A stretch of DNA of 64,000 nucleotides from contig NC_068348.1 of NCBI RefSeq assembly GCF_014633365.1, positions 15,828,311 through 15,892,310 of the forward strand. Direction: 5' to 3'. Below are positions 12,070-22,255 of the stretch, piece after piece; positions within the stretch are counted from its first letter, which is position 1; the number at the start of each line of letters is the position of its first letter. The stretch is from Diospyros lotus. Lineage: Eukaryota; Streptophyta; Magnoliopsida; Ericales; Ebenaceae. The notes beneath the pieces are model-generated. The model did not search any database and was not told the origin of the DNA. It saw nothing but the letters and a program-made list of their open reading frames with translations. The translations under genes and the position numbers were made by a program.

Positions 12070-13908
12070 TCAAGCATCAGGAGGCGCATCACCATCGTCG
12101 GCCATCTCCGAGTCCTCCATCCCGGCCACAATCTCCGCAACAGACCGAACAGTGGACATGTCCAAGTCTGGATGAGCTCGTAATACCTCTGTCTCATCAG
12201 CTTGGAATCTCTTTGTCCAAGCGTCCTGCAGGTTCTTCTGGAGGAACTCCTCTACCTCAGGAAGCTTGATGGGCTCGGTATACTTGCGCTCGTATTGGTG
12301 AATGACTGAGTTCGCCCGAGATAGCTTGGAGCTCGTCCGAGATAGCTCTGCCTCTAGCCCCTGAATACGTAGGTCTGAAGCCTGCCGCTGGGAGGACAAC
12401 TCATCCAAGTTCTTCTTGTGGCTCTCCAGTAACTCGTCCCTCTCCTGTAGCTGGGTGTCTAGCTCTAAGGTCTTCTTGGAAGCTTGAGAGAAACGTCTAG
12501 AAAAGTCCGAAACGAGTGTGACCACCTGCAATGGGCAAGGCAAGTAAGGACAACATAGATGAGACTGGAGGATGTTGATAAAGTATAGGTGATTACCTGG
12601 GCCAGATACTTGCACAATGTGGCTTCTATGGCCTCCGAGGATTGCTCGGCTAACACCTGACGATCGGCGGGAGTGGCAAAGTGGTGAATCATACGTCTTG
12701 CCACCTGAGTGTTCCGGCTGAGATCGCTTGCCTTCACTCCCCAATCGGGAACATGGTCTGGACTGTGGGGAGGAGACTCCGGGGCTGGCATGAGCTCTCT
12801 CGGACGATGGGAAGTCCTCTTCCTCTTAGCAGGACTAGGCTCTCCTTCCTCAGCAGGAGGAGCATTCAAGGCAGCCTTTCCCCCCGTAAGAGCTAGGGCG
12901 CCCTCGTCCTCCGCGGGTCTCCGCTTGTTCTTCCCCCAGATGAAAGTTGTGCTCACCATCTTAGCTATAAATGCGCAAACAAGATATTAAGGGCAAGAAA
13001 AGAGAGTTAGAAAAGTATGAAAATAGTGGGAAAATGACTACCCAAAGTGACATCAGGCTCGAAGCAAGTGTGAGTGGATAAACCCCCCAGGTACAAGGTG
13101 CGATCACATATCAGGACCCGAGCGCTGATAGGGTTCAGCTCTCTCAAGATCTGAATATTGTGAAGCTCGTCCTACGTGATCTTGTGACTACGGACCTTTG
13201 AGGGCTGGAAAGCCCACTCAACTGGCACCCCGAAGCTAACCCCCCGGTCTTTCAAGCCAGCAAAGAAAAATCTACTCTTCCATCGTTTTACCGATGTGGG
13301 GTTATCGACTACGAACTGACGCTGGTTAAGGGGGAAAAGGCAAATCGAGGTTCAGTTTTGCTAATAGAAATTACCTTGAACATCCTAAAGAAAAGTTGAG
13401 CAGTGGGCTCAATGTCCCGAGCTCGACAACAGAGAAAGAAGGTAGATAGGCACCTCCAGCCATTGGGAGTCAACTGAGAGGGGCATAACTCCACGATAGC
13501 GAACACCTCAACTACAGGAGTCGCGAGAGGAAATCTAAGGCTGGCAGCCAAGGCCTGCTCGTAGACGGTGATACAGCCATAGGGGGCCTGGTGAGCTTTC
13601 AGACCTCGGGGTTCACTATACCAATACTCATCATGAATGAGGCGGTATTTTCGGAGGAGGGGAAACAACTCCCTCTCGGTTATGGTAGAATGGTCCGTGG
13701 TTAGATCCTCGGGTAAGCTTCCTAAGTTGGGATCACTACTCACATGAGACTCTGAAGTGGGATGAAGTGAAACTCTTTCAGGCCTCATAAGTTTCCCGAG
13801 CCTACGAAGGGGGCCGTGGGGGGGGCTAGATAACTCGGTGTGCGATTCCTCACTACTAGAGCTGGTACTAGAGTTCTCGGAATCAGAGGAAGAAGAAGAA
13901 GAAGACAT
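12070..13908 (-). CDS. Gypsy1 antisense spliced ORF, gypsy-type Transposase_28-like domain plus coiled coil
   Basis: This is a minus-strand coding unit between pol and the 3' LTR. Exon 1 (13908-13375) starts with a Ser-rich acidic stretch (MSSSSSSSDSENSS) and holds AASLRFPLATP and PSQLTPNGWRCLS, typical of the domain named putative gypsy type transposon. GT-AG introns are visible at 13374-13322 (53 bp) and 12596-12526 (71 bp); a third with donor GTAGTC near 13040 and acceptor before ATG 12959 is probable. Later exons give FFFAGLKDRGVSFGVP, then KRKRTSHRPRE (possible nuclear signal) and a coiled coil, ending at 12070. Exon 2 has one in-frame TAG (ATCACGTAGGAC). A minus-strand TATA box lies at 14737-14744. 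Molecular role unknown; such antisense ORFs are recorded in Tat elements. Confidence 0.7.
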
Positions 13909-14179
13909 GCTAAAAAACGAGCAGAAGTAGTTAAGAGAAGGTCACTGACCAGGAGAGTAAAGGCCGAGGTCAAGAAAAAACAACCACGACTGGGCTAGAG
14001 CCTCGGAGAGCTCAGTAGGCGCGATTTAGCTTGGGAAAATCTCGAGTCACGCCTGCGAAAAAGAAGAGCCAAGGAAACAGGTTGGTGAAGTTAAGCCTTG
14101 TTTTAAAGATCGTTTTGTTATTATTAACAAAGGAAAAGTCCAAGGACTTTGTCAAAGCCCAAGGGTCGGCCATGGCTAA

Positions 14180-14560
14180 CCCAAGGGGATAAAATATATA
14201 TATATATAATAATAATAATAATAAAAAAAGAAAAAAAAGGGGCAAAAGTCTCAAGGGTCGGCCATGGCCGACCCAAGGACGCCCCTGATATATATATATT
14301 ATATATGTATATATGTATATATTAAAAAAAAAAATTTGCAGAAGGAGAAGCAGGAGGGAGGTCGGCCATGGCCGACCTCGGCCAGGGTCGAACCCCCCAG
14401 CCCTGGCCGACCTCGGCTAGGCCGAGGGGCTTGGCCTCGCCTTGGCGAGGCCGAGCACGGCCGACCTCGGCCGCGGCCGAGGTCGGGCCAGGCTAGGCCG
14501 ACCTCAGCCATGGCCGAGGCGGCCTGGCCAGGTCTACCTCGGCCAGGCAGAGGCGCCTGG
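14180..14560. repeat. Microsatellites and GC-rich palindromic repeat in Gypsy1
   Basis: TA and TAA runs (14190-14225, 14288-14325) flank a GC-rich block at 14360-14550 built from variants of ggccgacctcggcc with the palindrome gtcggccatggccgac (also present at 14163-14176 and 14257-14270). The strand-symmetric composition explains the long overlapping ORFs on both strands here. It could form hairpins. Confidence 0.8.
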
Positions 14561-14736
14561 CTGAGGGAAAATTTGAGTTTTTTTTTAAAAAAAAAAGAAA
14601 AGAAAAATGGAAGCAAAGGTAAAAAATAAATAAATAACAAATAAGAAAAAATAAAAGCAAATGAGGATGGGAAAGACTAACCTCAAGAAGTTGAATGCTT
14701 GTCTTGAAATAATAATTGTGGGGTGGGGCCTTAGGG

Positions 14737-14744
14737 CTTATATA
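14737..14744 (-). promoter_or_regulatory. Minus-strand TATA box for the Gypsy1 antisense unit
   Basis: On the minus strand the sequence reads TATATAAG in a GC-richer context, about 830 bp upstream of the antisense ATG (13908). Gypsy2 has a comparable minus-strand TATAAATA. Inferred promoter. Confidence 0.45.
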
Positions 14745-14957
14745 GAGGGGACCCAAGGGGGGAAAAAATTCAAAATGACAATGTTTCCCTCCAAACGAGT
14801 TTTTCCCTCCAACCAAAACCCATCCCTATAACCTTAAGGTAGTAAATGGGGTTTTCAAGCACTAATCTCAACTTTAAAAATACTCTCGTGCGTCTTGGTA
14901 AAAATCAACAGTCATGTAACCTACTCCTCGACCCAGCATGGTTTTCAGCTCGGCTCA

Positions 14958-14973
14958 AGGAGTGGGGGGCAAG
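14958..14973 (+). other. Gypsy1 polypurine tract
   Basis: The purine-rich run aaggagtggggggcaag directly precedes the 3' LTR, the expected place for plus-strand priming. Confidence 0.75.
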
Positions 14974-15423
14974 TGATGTGGCACCAACTGAAATTACTAG
15001 AATACCCCTACGCGCTGATAGTCTCACTTGCCACGCGGATCACCTGAGAGACCGACACGTGGCAAGTCAACACTCCGGAGTGGAGCCCGGGAAATCCGGG
15101 CCGAACCGCAAGACCCGTTCTAACTTGACCGAGATTTTCGGGAGTCGTGCCCGCTCATCTCAGCTACCCCAAAACGGGTTCGCTTATAAAAGACAAGGAC
15201 TCTCGCCAGGTATATTCAAGCTCTACAGCTCTCTCATTTACTACTACTCGCATTTACTCTACTGATTTGAGCGTCGGAGTCCACCCCGGGAGATCCAAGC
15301 CCCGGCCTTCCATTGTCTTACAGGTTCCACACCCGAGGTCCGACATCCCCAAGTCCGAGGTTCCATTCCCGAGGTCCAGTCGCAGAGATGGCACGTGGTG
15401 GTCGGTCCCAAAAACCATCATCA
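14974..15423 (+). repeat. Gypsy1 3' LTR
   Basis: Pairs with 5217-5665; ends CATCATCA and is followed by the target duplication CTTCT. Most differences from the 5' LTR are transitions. Confidence 0.92.
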
Positions 15424-16469
15424 CTTCTCAAGCCCCAAATTAATTCCTAGAATTTTTAGAGTTTTTTTCATATTTTTTTCCTATTTTTCTTCTTTTTCCT
15501 TTCTTTTCTTTTATTTTTCTTTTATTTTTCTTTTTTCTTCTTTCTTTTTCTCCTCCTTGCGCCTCCTACCTACGCATGGTAGCCTTGCCGCCGCCACTGC
15601 CAGTCAGCCTTGGCACTGCCACCCATACCCTTGCCAGCCTCCGTCGCCACCGTTGTCATCCCTGCTCCGCCACTGCTCGCTGCCGCCCACTGTCGCTAGT
15701 CGTGGCTTGCAGTTCGCGGCCATGGCTGCCACCGTTGGCCGCTTCTCATCGTGCCAACTGCCTCCACCAGCCCTCGCCTCTGACTAGCCTTCCTTACCCC
15801 AGCTTGTGCTCTTAATCTCTCCAGTTCTTTTCCCTTTCTCGGGCAAGCTCATTGCAATTTATAGACAAGGTGCTACTTGCTCTCCACAGAACGTGTATAT
15901 ATATATGTATAAATTATACATCACATCTAATCTCAATCCTCCTTACATCATAATCTTGCTGCCATTTCCTTCAAATCTTGCGCAAATCTCGACCATGAAG
16001 ATGCAGAGGCATAGCCTCACTCACACACGCGCACAGCTTATATATATATATATATCTATATAATAAGGGAGGATGGTTTTTGAAATGTATAACACAAATG
16101 TGAGGGGGACATTTTTTGAATGGTTAAGATGAGTTTTTAGGAAAATCAATGGCTGAGATCAGTTTTGAGGATGTAACTTTCCCCCCCAAAAACCATCATA
16201 TCCCCTGTTTCCCTCTCACACTCCATCTCTGCCCACCCGCTCTCTCTCCCCCCCTCTCTCTCTTTCTCTCTCTCACAATCACCCACCCACCCACGCCATC
16301 GCCGCCCCCCCTGTCACCCCATCGGTAGCCGCTCAATCGCCATCGCCCCCAACGCACAGCCTTCACCGTCTCTTTCTCTCTTTCCCACTCCCTCAAGCTC
16401 CGGCGCCTCAAGCTGCATCTACGCCGCCATCGCCTCCAGCTCCATCGTATCCTCCTCGCTTCCACCGTA

Positions 16470-16780
16470 TGTATGTGCGTGTGTGTTATGTGTATATGTA
16501 AATGGGTGTGTGTGTTCGTGTGTTCTGTGTATATGTAAATGGGTGTGTGTGTGTGTTCTATGTATACGTAATATATGTATGTGTGTGTTCTGTGTAAATG
16601 GGTGTGTGTATATATATGTAAATGGGTGTGTGTGTGTTCTGTGTATACGTAATATATGTATGTGTGTGTTGTGTAAATGGGTATGCGTATATATATATGT
16701 AAATGGGTGTATGTGTGTGTTCTGTGTATGTGTATATATATAAATGGGTGTGTGTATATATGTAAATGGGTTTTCTCTCT
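16470..16780. repeat. TG-rich minisatellite in the Helitron
   Basis: Repeated blocks combine gtaaatgggtgtgtgtg with ttctgtgtatacgtaatatatgta, with unit lengths between about 40 and 110 bases. The long His/Thr-rich minus-strand ORFs across it are repeat artefacts. Confidence 0.9.
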
Positions 16781-16802
16781 CACCTCCCCTTCTCTCTCTC
16801 TC

Positions 16803-17395
16803 TTTCAAAAGCTTATTGAAGCTGGGGCAAATGTTTGTCAGATTCCCTGATATTTTATCAGAAGTTGTGTGATTATGTTTTTCATTCTTATATTTTATCA
16901 ACTGTTTTCTCAGATTTTGATGTTTGATTCAAGCCATGGGAGGACCTGTTTGCACTATGCTGCTTATTATGGCCATTCTGATTGCCTACAGGCCATTCTC
17001 TCTGCTTCCTATTCTTCCCGTATTGTTGCCTCTTGGTGGGTCGTTCTATTGTATTGGATTTCAGGGATTATGCCCGATTTGTAAATATTAGAGATGATAA
17101 AGGAGCAACACCTTTGCACTTGGCGGCTCGACAAAGACGATCGGAATGCGTCCATATTCTCTTAGACAATGGAGGTCTGGTCTGTGCTTCAATTGGTTGT
17201 TATGGGTAAAAATTGGCTTAAGCTCTTCATTGTTGTTCCAGCCTTTGGATATCAATTGTGCCTTTGTTTTGATGAATTAATTTGATTTCTGCAGCTTCCC
17301 GGGAAGCACTCTTCTCCATTTGGCCGCTAGAGGGGGTTCTCTTGATTGCATCCGTGAATTGTTGGCTTGGGGCGCCAACCGACTTCAAAGATTGT
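16803..17395 (+). pseudogene. Captured ankyrin-repeat gene fragment, XB3/XBAT31-like E3 ligase
   Basis: Exon pieces keep their splice signals. 16803-16832 reads QKLIEAGAN before a gt. After the acceptor ttttctcag (about 16912) comes ILMFDSSHGRTCLHYAAYYG; a small frameshift near 17030-17060 leads to ARFVNIRDDKGATPLHLAAR and ECVHILLDNGGLVCASIG; after intron gtaaaa to ctgcag (about 17208-17294) comes LLHLAARGGSLDCIRELLAW. These are consecutive ankyrin repeats of the plant XB3/XBAT RING-ankyrin ubiquitin ligases. The RING end is missing, similarity stops abruptly at about 17391, and the frame is shifted, so it is a dead fragment taken up by the Helitron. Retained introns mean it was captured as genomic DNA. 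Confidence 0.85.
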
Positions 17396-17840
17396 GTTTG
17401 TATAATTCTAATATTTTATTGATATTGTTTATCATGTTGTTTGAGAGATCATAGTAAACTCAATTAAATTTTTGTATGGATTATTTTTTTATTAATTAAA
17501 TATTATTATAATGTTTTGTGTGTAAGTAAGTAGAATGAGCTATTATTGACAGAGGTGTTAAACTTTTTATATTTAATTTATAATTTTAATGTAATATAGC
17601 TTTAGTTTTAATTGGTGTTGATGTTCTTAATTAAATTTAATTTTAATTATTTTTAATTAAATTTATATGCTGAGCTCTTAATTGTAAACAAGTAAAAATA
17701 GTCTCTTCATAAAATAAAAATTATATAATAAAGCAAGATGATTTTTTTAAATTATTAGTGAATATTATTATATTTGATTTCAATGGCTAAGATTAATTTT
17801 TAATATATATAAATGGTTGAGATTGGTTGAAATGAGTGGA
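17396..17840. other. AT-rich Helitron interior with a second Helitron-like 5' motif
   Basis: No gene. At about 17722 the sequence tatataataaagcaagatgatttttt resembles the true 5' end (tatataataagggaggatggttttt), and both are followed by a phrase like aatggctaagat or aatggttgagat. This may mark the start of an inner Helitron. Confidence 0.45.
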
Positions 17841-18146
17841 TCTTTCTGCCGATTCACTCTCTTTGTCTCTCTCTCTCTCTCTCTCTCCCTCCCTGTGTTT
17901 TTTACTCTCTCACAGACCCACCTTTCACTTAGTGCCCCTTTCTCTCTCTTTCTCAGACTCACCCACCCATGCCGACAGTGGGCAACCTGCGGAGGCAATA
18001 GTAGGTAGGGGGACGAAAAGTGGGGGAGACCGGATGGGGGGACGATAGTAGAGGAAGGGGTGCGAACGGGGATGGGGCGGTTGACGATCGAGATGATGCT
18101 AGCAGTAGTGGCAGGGCGAATGGGCTGGTGCTCGCAGCGGGGGGGC

Positions 18147-18570
18147 GACAACGGATGCTCGCGGCGGCGGTGGGGCGAGGGGAGCGACAGTCGGTGAATG
18201 GTGCTCTTTGGGCGGTGGGTTGTTTTAGAAGGAGAGTGTGGGAGAGAGAGAGAGAGAGAATAGGGGATGGCGAAGGAGATGAGAGATAAGCGCGATGGCG
18301 GATCTGGTCTGGTGGTGCGGCGGTGGTGGGCGACAATAGGTGGTGCGAATGGCGGGGGGCGACAACGGATGCTCGCGGCGGCGGTGGGGCGAGGGGAGCG
18401 ACGGTCGGTGAATGGTGCTCTTTGGGCGGTGGGTTGTTTTAGACGGAGAGTGAGAGAGAGAGAGAGAGAATAGGGGATGGCGAAGGAGATGAGAGATAAG
18501 CGCGATGGCGGATCTGGTCTGGTGGTGCGGCGGTGGTGGGCGACAATAGGTGGTGCGAATGGCGGGGGGT
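18147..18570. repeat. Two tandem units of 214 and 210 bp in the Helitron
   Basis: Unit 1 is 18147-18360 and unit 2 is 18361-18570. Both contain gggcggtgggttgttttaga, a GA microsatellite and gatggcgaaggagatgagag (18264 and 18474). They differ by a 4-base indel at the GA tract and few substitutions. The Gly/Arg-rich ORFs here are repeat by-products. Confidence 0.9.
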
Positions 18571-19315
18571 CGACGGGTAGGGGCAACTGGCCTGAAAGGT
18601 GCGAATCGGGAACGATGGTGGTGGGCCAATGGCAGACGGCAGTGCTCTTTACGGTGGAGGGTGCGAATCTGAATTTAGTGCTTGATTATTTCGCGTTCAA
18701 ATTTAATATTTGATTTTTTTTTGTTATACTGTGCCTTCAGGCACGGGTTATCCCTAGTAATACTATATATCACATCAATATATATAGAAAATTACACATT
18801 GAAACCCCAATTTCATCTCTATTTCACCTGTGTAATTCCTTAATTGCATTTACATCCTGAATCATTAAATTAATTTACATTACGATACCGAAAATTCAAA
18901 ATTAATAATTCCAAACTTACTCGATAAGGACGATTTCGTTTTTGCGCCCTCACGAGACCTTTGTTTCATCCCGAAACCACTTTAAGGTTAATCTATATGC
19001 AAAATCAAAGCCCACTCAGGGTTTCGTTGACTTTCTGAGAGACCCTTACTATGATTCAATTTTTCAGTCTGAATCAAAGCTGTACCGAAAACTGTCTCAA
19101 CTTCGATTTCTTTTAATACCATAAATCCTATCTTGGGATGTTCGTCAGTACTATATCAAGTTCCTTAGACATCTATGTTCCAAGACATTCCTTGCAGTTG
19201 ATTCGATACTGATAACTGTAAGAAATTATACTTAAGCCCCAAATCTCTTAATAATTTCACTTATAACCTAAGTTAAAATTACTCTCAAGCCCTTAAGAAA
19301 ATTTGGGATATTAAT

Positions 19316-20260
19316 GGGGGGATCTTTTTCTTTTTTAAAATTTTATTTCTTTATTATATCACCACATCCAAATTACATACGTACTCAGATCCCTAAATGA
19401 TAACTTGTCTACTTCTTTTGAAAACAATAGCATAGTTCTTGCAAGGTTCTTTCATACGTTCTATCAAACATTTAGCATGCAATAATGAAGATACTTTACA
19501 ATAAACATCCACACAAGGAGACAATACATGTAACTAGGATTATAAGTATTTATAGAATTTAAATAAGTGCAACTAAACATGAAAGGCAATACATGTCACC
19601 TATGAACCAAAAAATAAATATAAGTTACCGGTCATTTGTTGCTCTATATACTATATATAACAACAAAGCTCGATCGACACATGTGTTGCTAATTGAGAGT
19701 ATCAAACATTTAACGAGCTTGTTGGCAAATAACTTTTCTGCTTAACTTGATGAGAATGAAGATATGCATTGAGGGATAAATAACTAATGGATTATCAAGT
19801 TCAGTGGTGGAATATGCGTGTTTTGTGAAATATGCTATCAATTAGTTGTAAGATCTATCGACCATACATCCAGGTTTATGTGTGGGGTTAGATCAAATTT
19901 ATATTAATTTAAACTCAAATCGATTTTAATCTAGCTTACATAATCAACTCAAAATTTAATCAATCACAAAGTTAATACTATTAAAAGCCATATTTTTTAA
20001 TAATTCAAAGATTCTCTCATATATTAAACTTCCAAAAAAAATGCACTTATTACAACTTAATAAAACACAATAGTTAACATTATTCTTAATAAAAATATAT
20101 TAAAATTTAAAAATTAATAAAATATAATAAGATAATGCTCAAAGCAATAGTAGGCAATAATTACATTTGTTTTTTTGAGACAATGTACTTTATTGCACCT
20201 TATTCTTATTTGATATGCCTTGAAAATTGTATTTGTATTCGGTTAAAGAGCAAATCTAAG
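19316..20260. other. Non-coding unit A interior
   Basis: AT-rich, no credible gene. It matches 25721-26635 in unit B, which lacks a stretch of about 25 bases after ccctaaatgag (near 25813). Confidence 0.6.
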
Positions 20261-21284
20261 CGTTGGTGCAGATATGGGCTTCGACCAAGGCTATAAAGCA
20301 AAGGACCCACTCAAGGTCAAGTGGGTGAGGACCCACTTGATTATATGATCGAATGGGTATGACCCACTCGATTGACTAAGTGGGGGTGGACCCTTCCCCT
20401 TAAAATGGTATAACTTACTCAGTCATATAATTGAGTGAGTGTGGACAGACTCTCATCCTTTTCCTCTTCTATCCTATCTAAGAATCAAGGCAAAAAGAAG
20501 GAAGACGTGAAGGTCAAGACTCCCCTCAATAACCGAGTAGGTGTCTCTCACTCACACCCACTCGGCCATCTCTTGTCCCAACACTCACTTGAGAAGCAAA
20601 GCACCAAGAGTAAAACGCATGAGACTCAAAAGCAAGGCCACTTGGTCATTTGACCAAGTGGGTGTCTTCCACTCACACTTCATTCCTCGAGTACTCCATT
20701 ATGGCAGCAAAACTCTTAGGACGGTCGCGAAGCTCTCAGGATGGCCACCATGTGTCCCCCCTCTCCATTCTCTATAAATAGGAGGCCTCGCCTTCTACCT
20801 CAAATACGTTCTCTCTAGCACTTGGAATACACTCTTGTGCTCCCATTCTCAAGAACTGACTTAAGTATCGGAGGGTTTACATGGGGACACCCACCCACAC
20901 CCCTAACCATGCATTCGTCTTATAGGTCTCTCAATCATTAAGACTTTCTCTACTATCAAGGGTTACTCGGTCATCAGAAAACCTCCCGTCAGATTCAAAG
21001 GAGTCTCTTGTTCATCAAATCTCCCGTTCAAAAGATCTCGAGAGTCTCCCATCACTCAGCATCTCTCAAGACTCTCAAGACACTTAGTGACGAGACTCAC
21101 AAGACTCTCAGGACCCACGAGACTCTCAAGACTCTTAGGACCCATGAGACTCTCAAAACTCTCAAGACACTTGGTGATTAGACTCACGAGACTCTTAGAA
21201 TCCACGAGACTCTCAGGACTCTCCGAACCCCCGAGACTCATAAGACTCTATACTCGCGAGATTCTTGTGATCAACCACACACAT
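20261..21284 (+). repeat. LTR-like promoter block with minisatellite, unit A
   Basis: The block has a TATA box TATAAATA (20773-20780), then ctcaagaactgacttaagtatcggagg, a layout resembling the 3' part of Tat LTRs. From about 21050 to 21284 it holds a minisatellite of 24-27-base variants of gagactctcaagactcttagg. No coding region follows. It is probably a solo or partial LTR inserted before the duplication. Unit B has the same block at 26640-27642 with one fewer minisatellite unit. Confidence 0.5.
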
Positions 21285-21676
21285 AAGACTCTACACTCGA
21301 GAGAGTCCGTCGATTGCCTCTAGTGTTTGGCATTGATAGCGGTTTGACTTTTCGTTGTGCTTCCCACAAATGGCGCCAATTGTTGTTGCCAAAAATATAA
21401 CAATGAATTTGTAACGTGGTAAAGGTGATCTTGACGTTCTTTGGTAAGGATGATCAAGAGACCTCAAGGCAAATGATCAGGGGGCCTCGTGGTAAATAAT
21501 CAAGAGGCCTTGTTCCAAATGATCAAAAGGCCAAAAATAACTAGGAGACCTTAAATAATTGAGAGGCCTTGAGAGATGATATTTTGCTGATGCTGGCGAG
21601 TGGTTACTTGTTGATGAACGAGAGGCCTCAAATAACTGAGAAGCTTAAAATAATTGAGAGGTTTTGGAGAACCAAG

Positions 21677-22015
21677 CACTATAAGAAAATAGGCATTTTA
21701 AGATGGATTTTTGGTTTGAGATAGATTTTAGGGCGTCGAAAAAATGATTGTCGCAAAATTTGAGACGAATTTTTTCCATCTCTAATTGAGACGGAATCTG
21801 AGATGGATTTTGAGATGGATTTTTTCATCTCTATTTTGAGAGGGATTTTGAGACGGAATTTGAGATGGATTTTGAGACGAATTTTAAAATGGATTTTGAG
21901 ATGGATTTCTGAGACGAAATTTGATACGGATTTTGAGACGGGTTTGAAGACCATTTTTGGAGACAATTTTTTAGACGGATTAGAATCCATCTCAAAATTC
22001 ATCTTAAATTTTTAA
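21677..22015. repeat. CACTA left end and subterminal repeats, copy B
   Basis: Same layout as 2432-2760, with two extra gatggattttgag words and several substitutions. Flanking triplet AAG as in copy A. Confidence 0.75.
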
Positions 22016-22255
22016 AAAATTAAAAAACATTTTTTTATAAAATTTCAAAATTAAACCTGATACACACAATATACAAACTAAATAAGAAATAATACATAAA
22101 TATAAATTTATTATAATAAATTCATACATAAAATATATACACATCCATGAATAGTAATTGTACAACCAAAAATCTATTCATGCTAATAATAGATCCTCCT
22201 AATGATCCAAAGATAAAGAAGGGTTCTAGAGTCTATTTTCCATAGTTGACAAGCG

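Larger units (their letters stand above)
5217..15423 (+). mobile_element. Gypsy1: full-length Tat-lineage Ty3/gypsy retrotransposon, coding region decayed
   Basis: The element has 449/450-bp LTRs starting TGATG and ending CATCA, and a perfect 5-bp target duplication CTTCT (5212-5216 and 15424-15428). The order is LTR, primer binding site, gag, protease, RT, RNase H, archaeal-type RNase H, integrase, 97-bp tandem repeats, a minus-strand spliced coding unit, polypurine tract, LTR. By eye the LTRs differ at about 16 positions plus one indel, near 3.6 percent. Seven in-frame stops and at least two frameshifts make it defective. It sits in unit A; the uninterrupted site is preserved in unit B near 24496. 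Confidence 0.92.
16055..18757 (+). mobile_element. Non-autonomous Helitron with captured gene fragment
   Basis: The element starts TCTATATAATAAGGGAGG and ends with the hairpin GTGCC-TTCA-GGCAC, then GGGTTATCC and CTAG (18754-18757): 5' TC, 3' hairpin about ten bases from the end, 3' CTRR, and insertion between A (16054) and T (18758). Unit B has the uninterrupted site near 25164 (tatatata joined to taacactatatatcac). No Rep or helicase domain was found. It carries an XB3/XBAT-like gene fragment (16803-17395), a TG-rich minisatellite (16470-16780), TC-rich tracts and two 210-214-bp tandem units (18147-18570). Confidence 0.88.
4145..19315. repeat. Solo-LTR-like element in CACTA copy A, split by Gypsy1 and the Helitron
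   Basis: The block starts TGTAACACCCCG after a run of G and ends near gggatatta before another run of G, compatible with a GGGGG target duplication. Remaining pieces are 4145-5216, 15424-16054 and 18758-19315, about 2.26 kb in all. A TGTAACACCCC start is common in large plant Ty3/gypsy LTRs such as Tekay/Del. No primer binding site or coding region adjoins it, hence solo LTR. The end is mutated, so the exact boundary and orientation are uncertain. Confidence 0.45.
2041..21284. repeat. Segmental tandem duplication, unit A (interrupted by Gypsy1 and a Helitron)
   Basis: Unit A runs from the host-element leader (gtcgattgcctctagtg) through the primer binding site, LTR segment 1 and the left part of the CACTA to the word ccacacacat. 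Subtracting Gypsy1 with one target duplication (10,212 bp) and the Helitron (2,703 bp) leaves about 6.33 kb, matching unit B (6.34 kb). Because host LTR and leader outside the CACTA are included, this is a segmental duplication and not a second transposon insertion. Eighteen bases of minisatellite-like sequence separate the units. Sampled identity is about 95 percent in the left part and nearer 99 percent in 19900-20270. Confidence 0.85.

Noticed and set aside
16196..16901. Long His/Thr/Tyr-rich minus-strand open frames
   Set aside because: They read through a TG/CA minisatellite and TC tracts; composition explains them fully.
17780..18713. Pro/Arg-rich and Gly/Arg-rich open frames on both strands
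   Set aside because: They are by-products of the GC-rich 210-bp tandem units and GA microsatellites in the Helitron.
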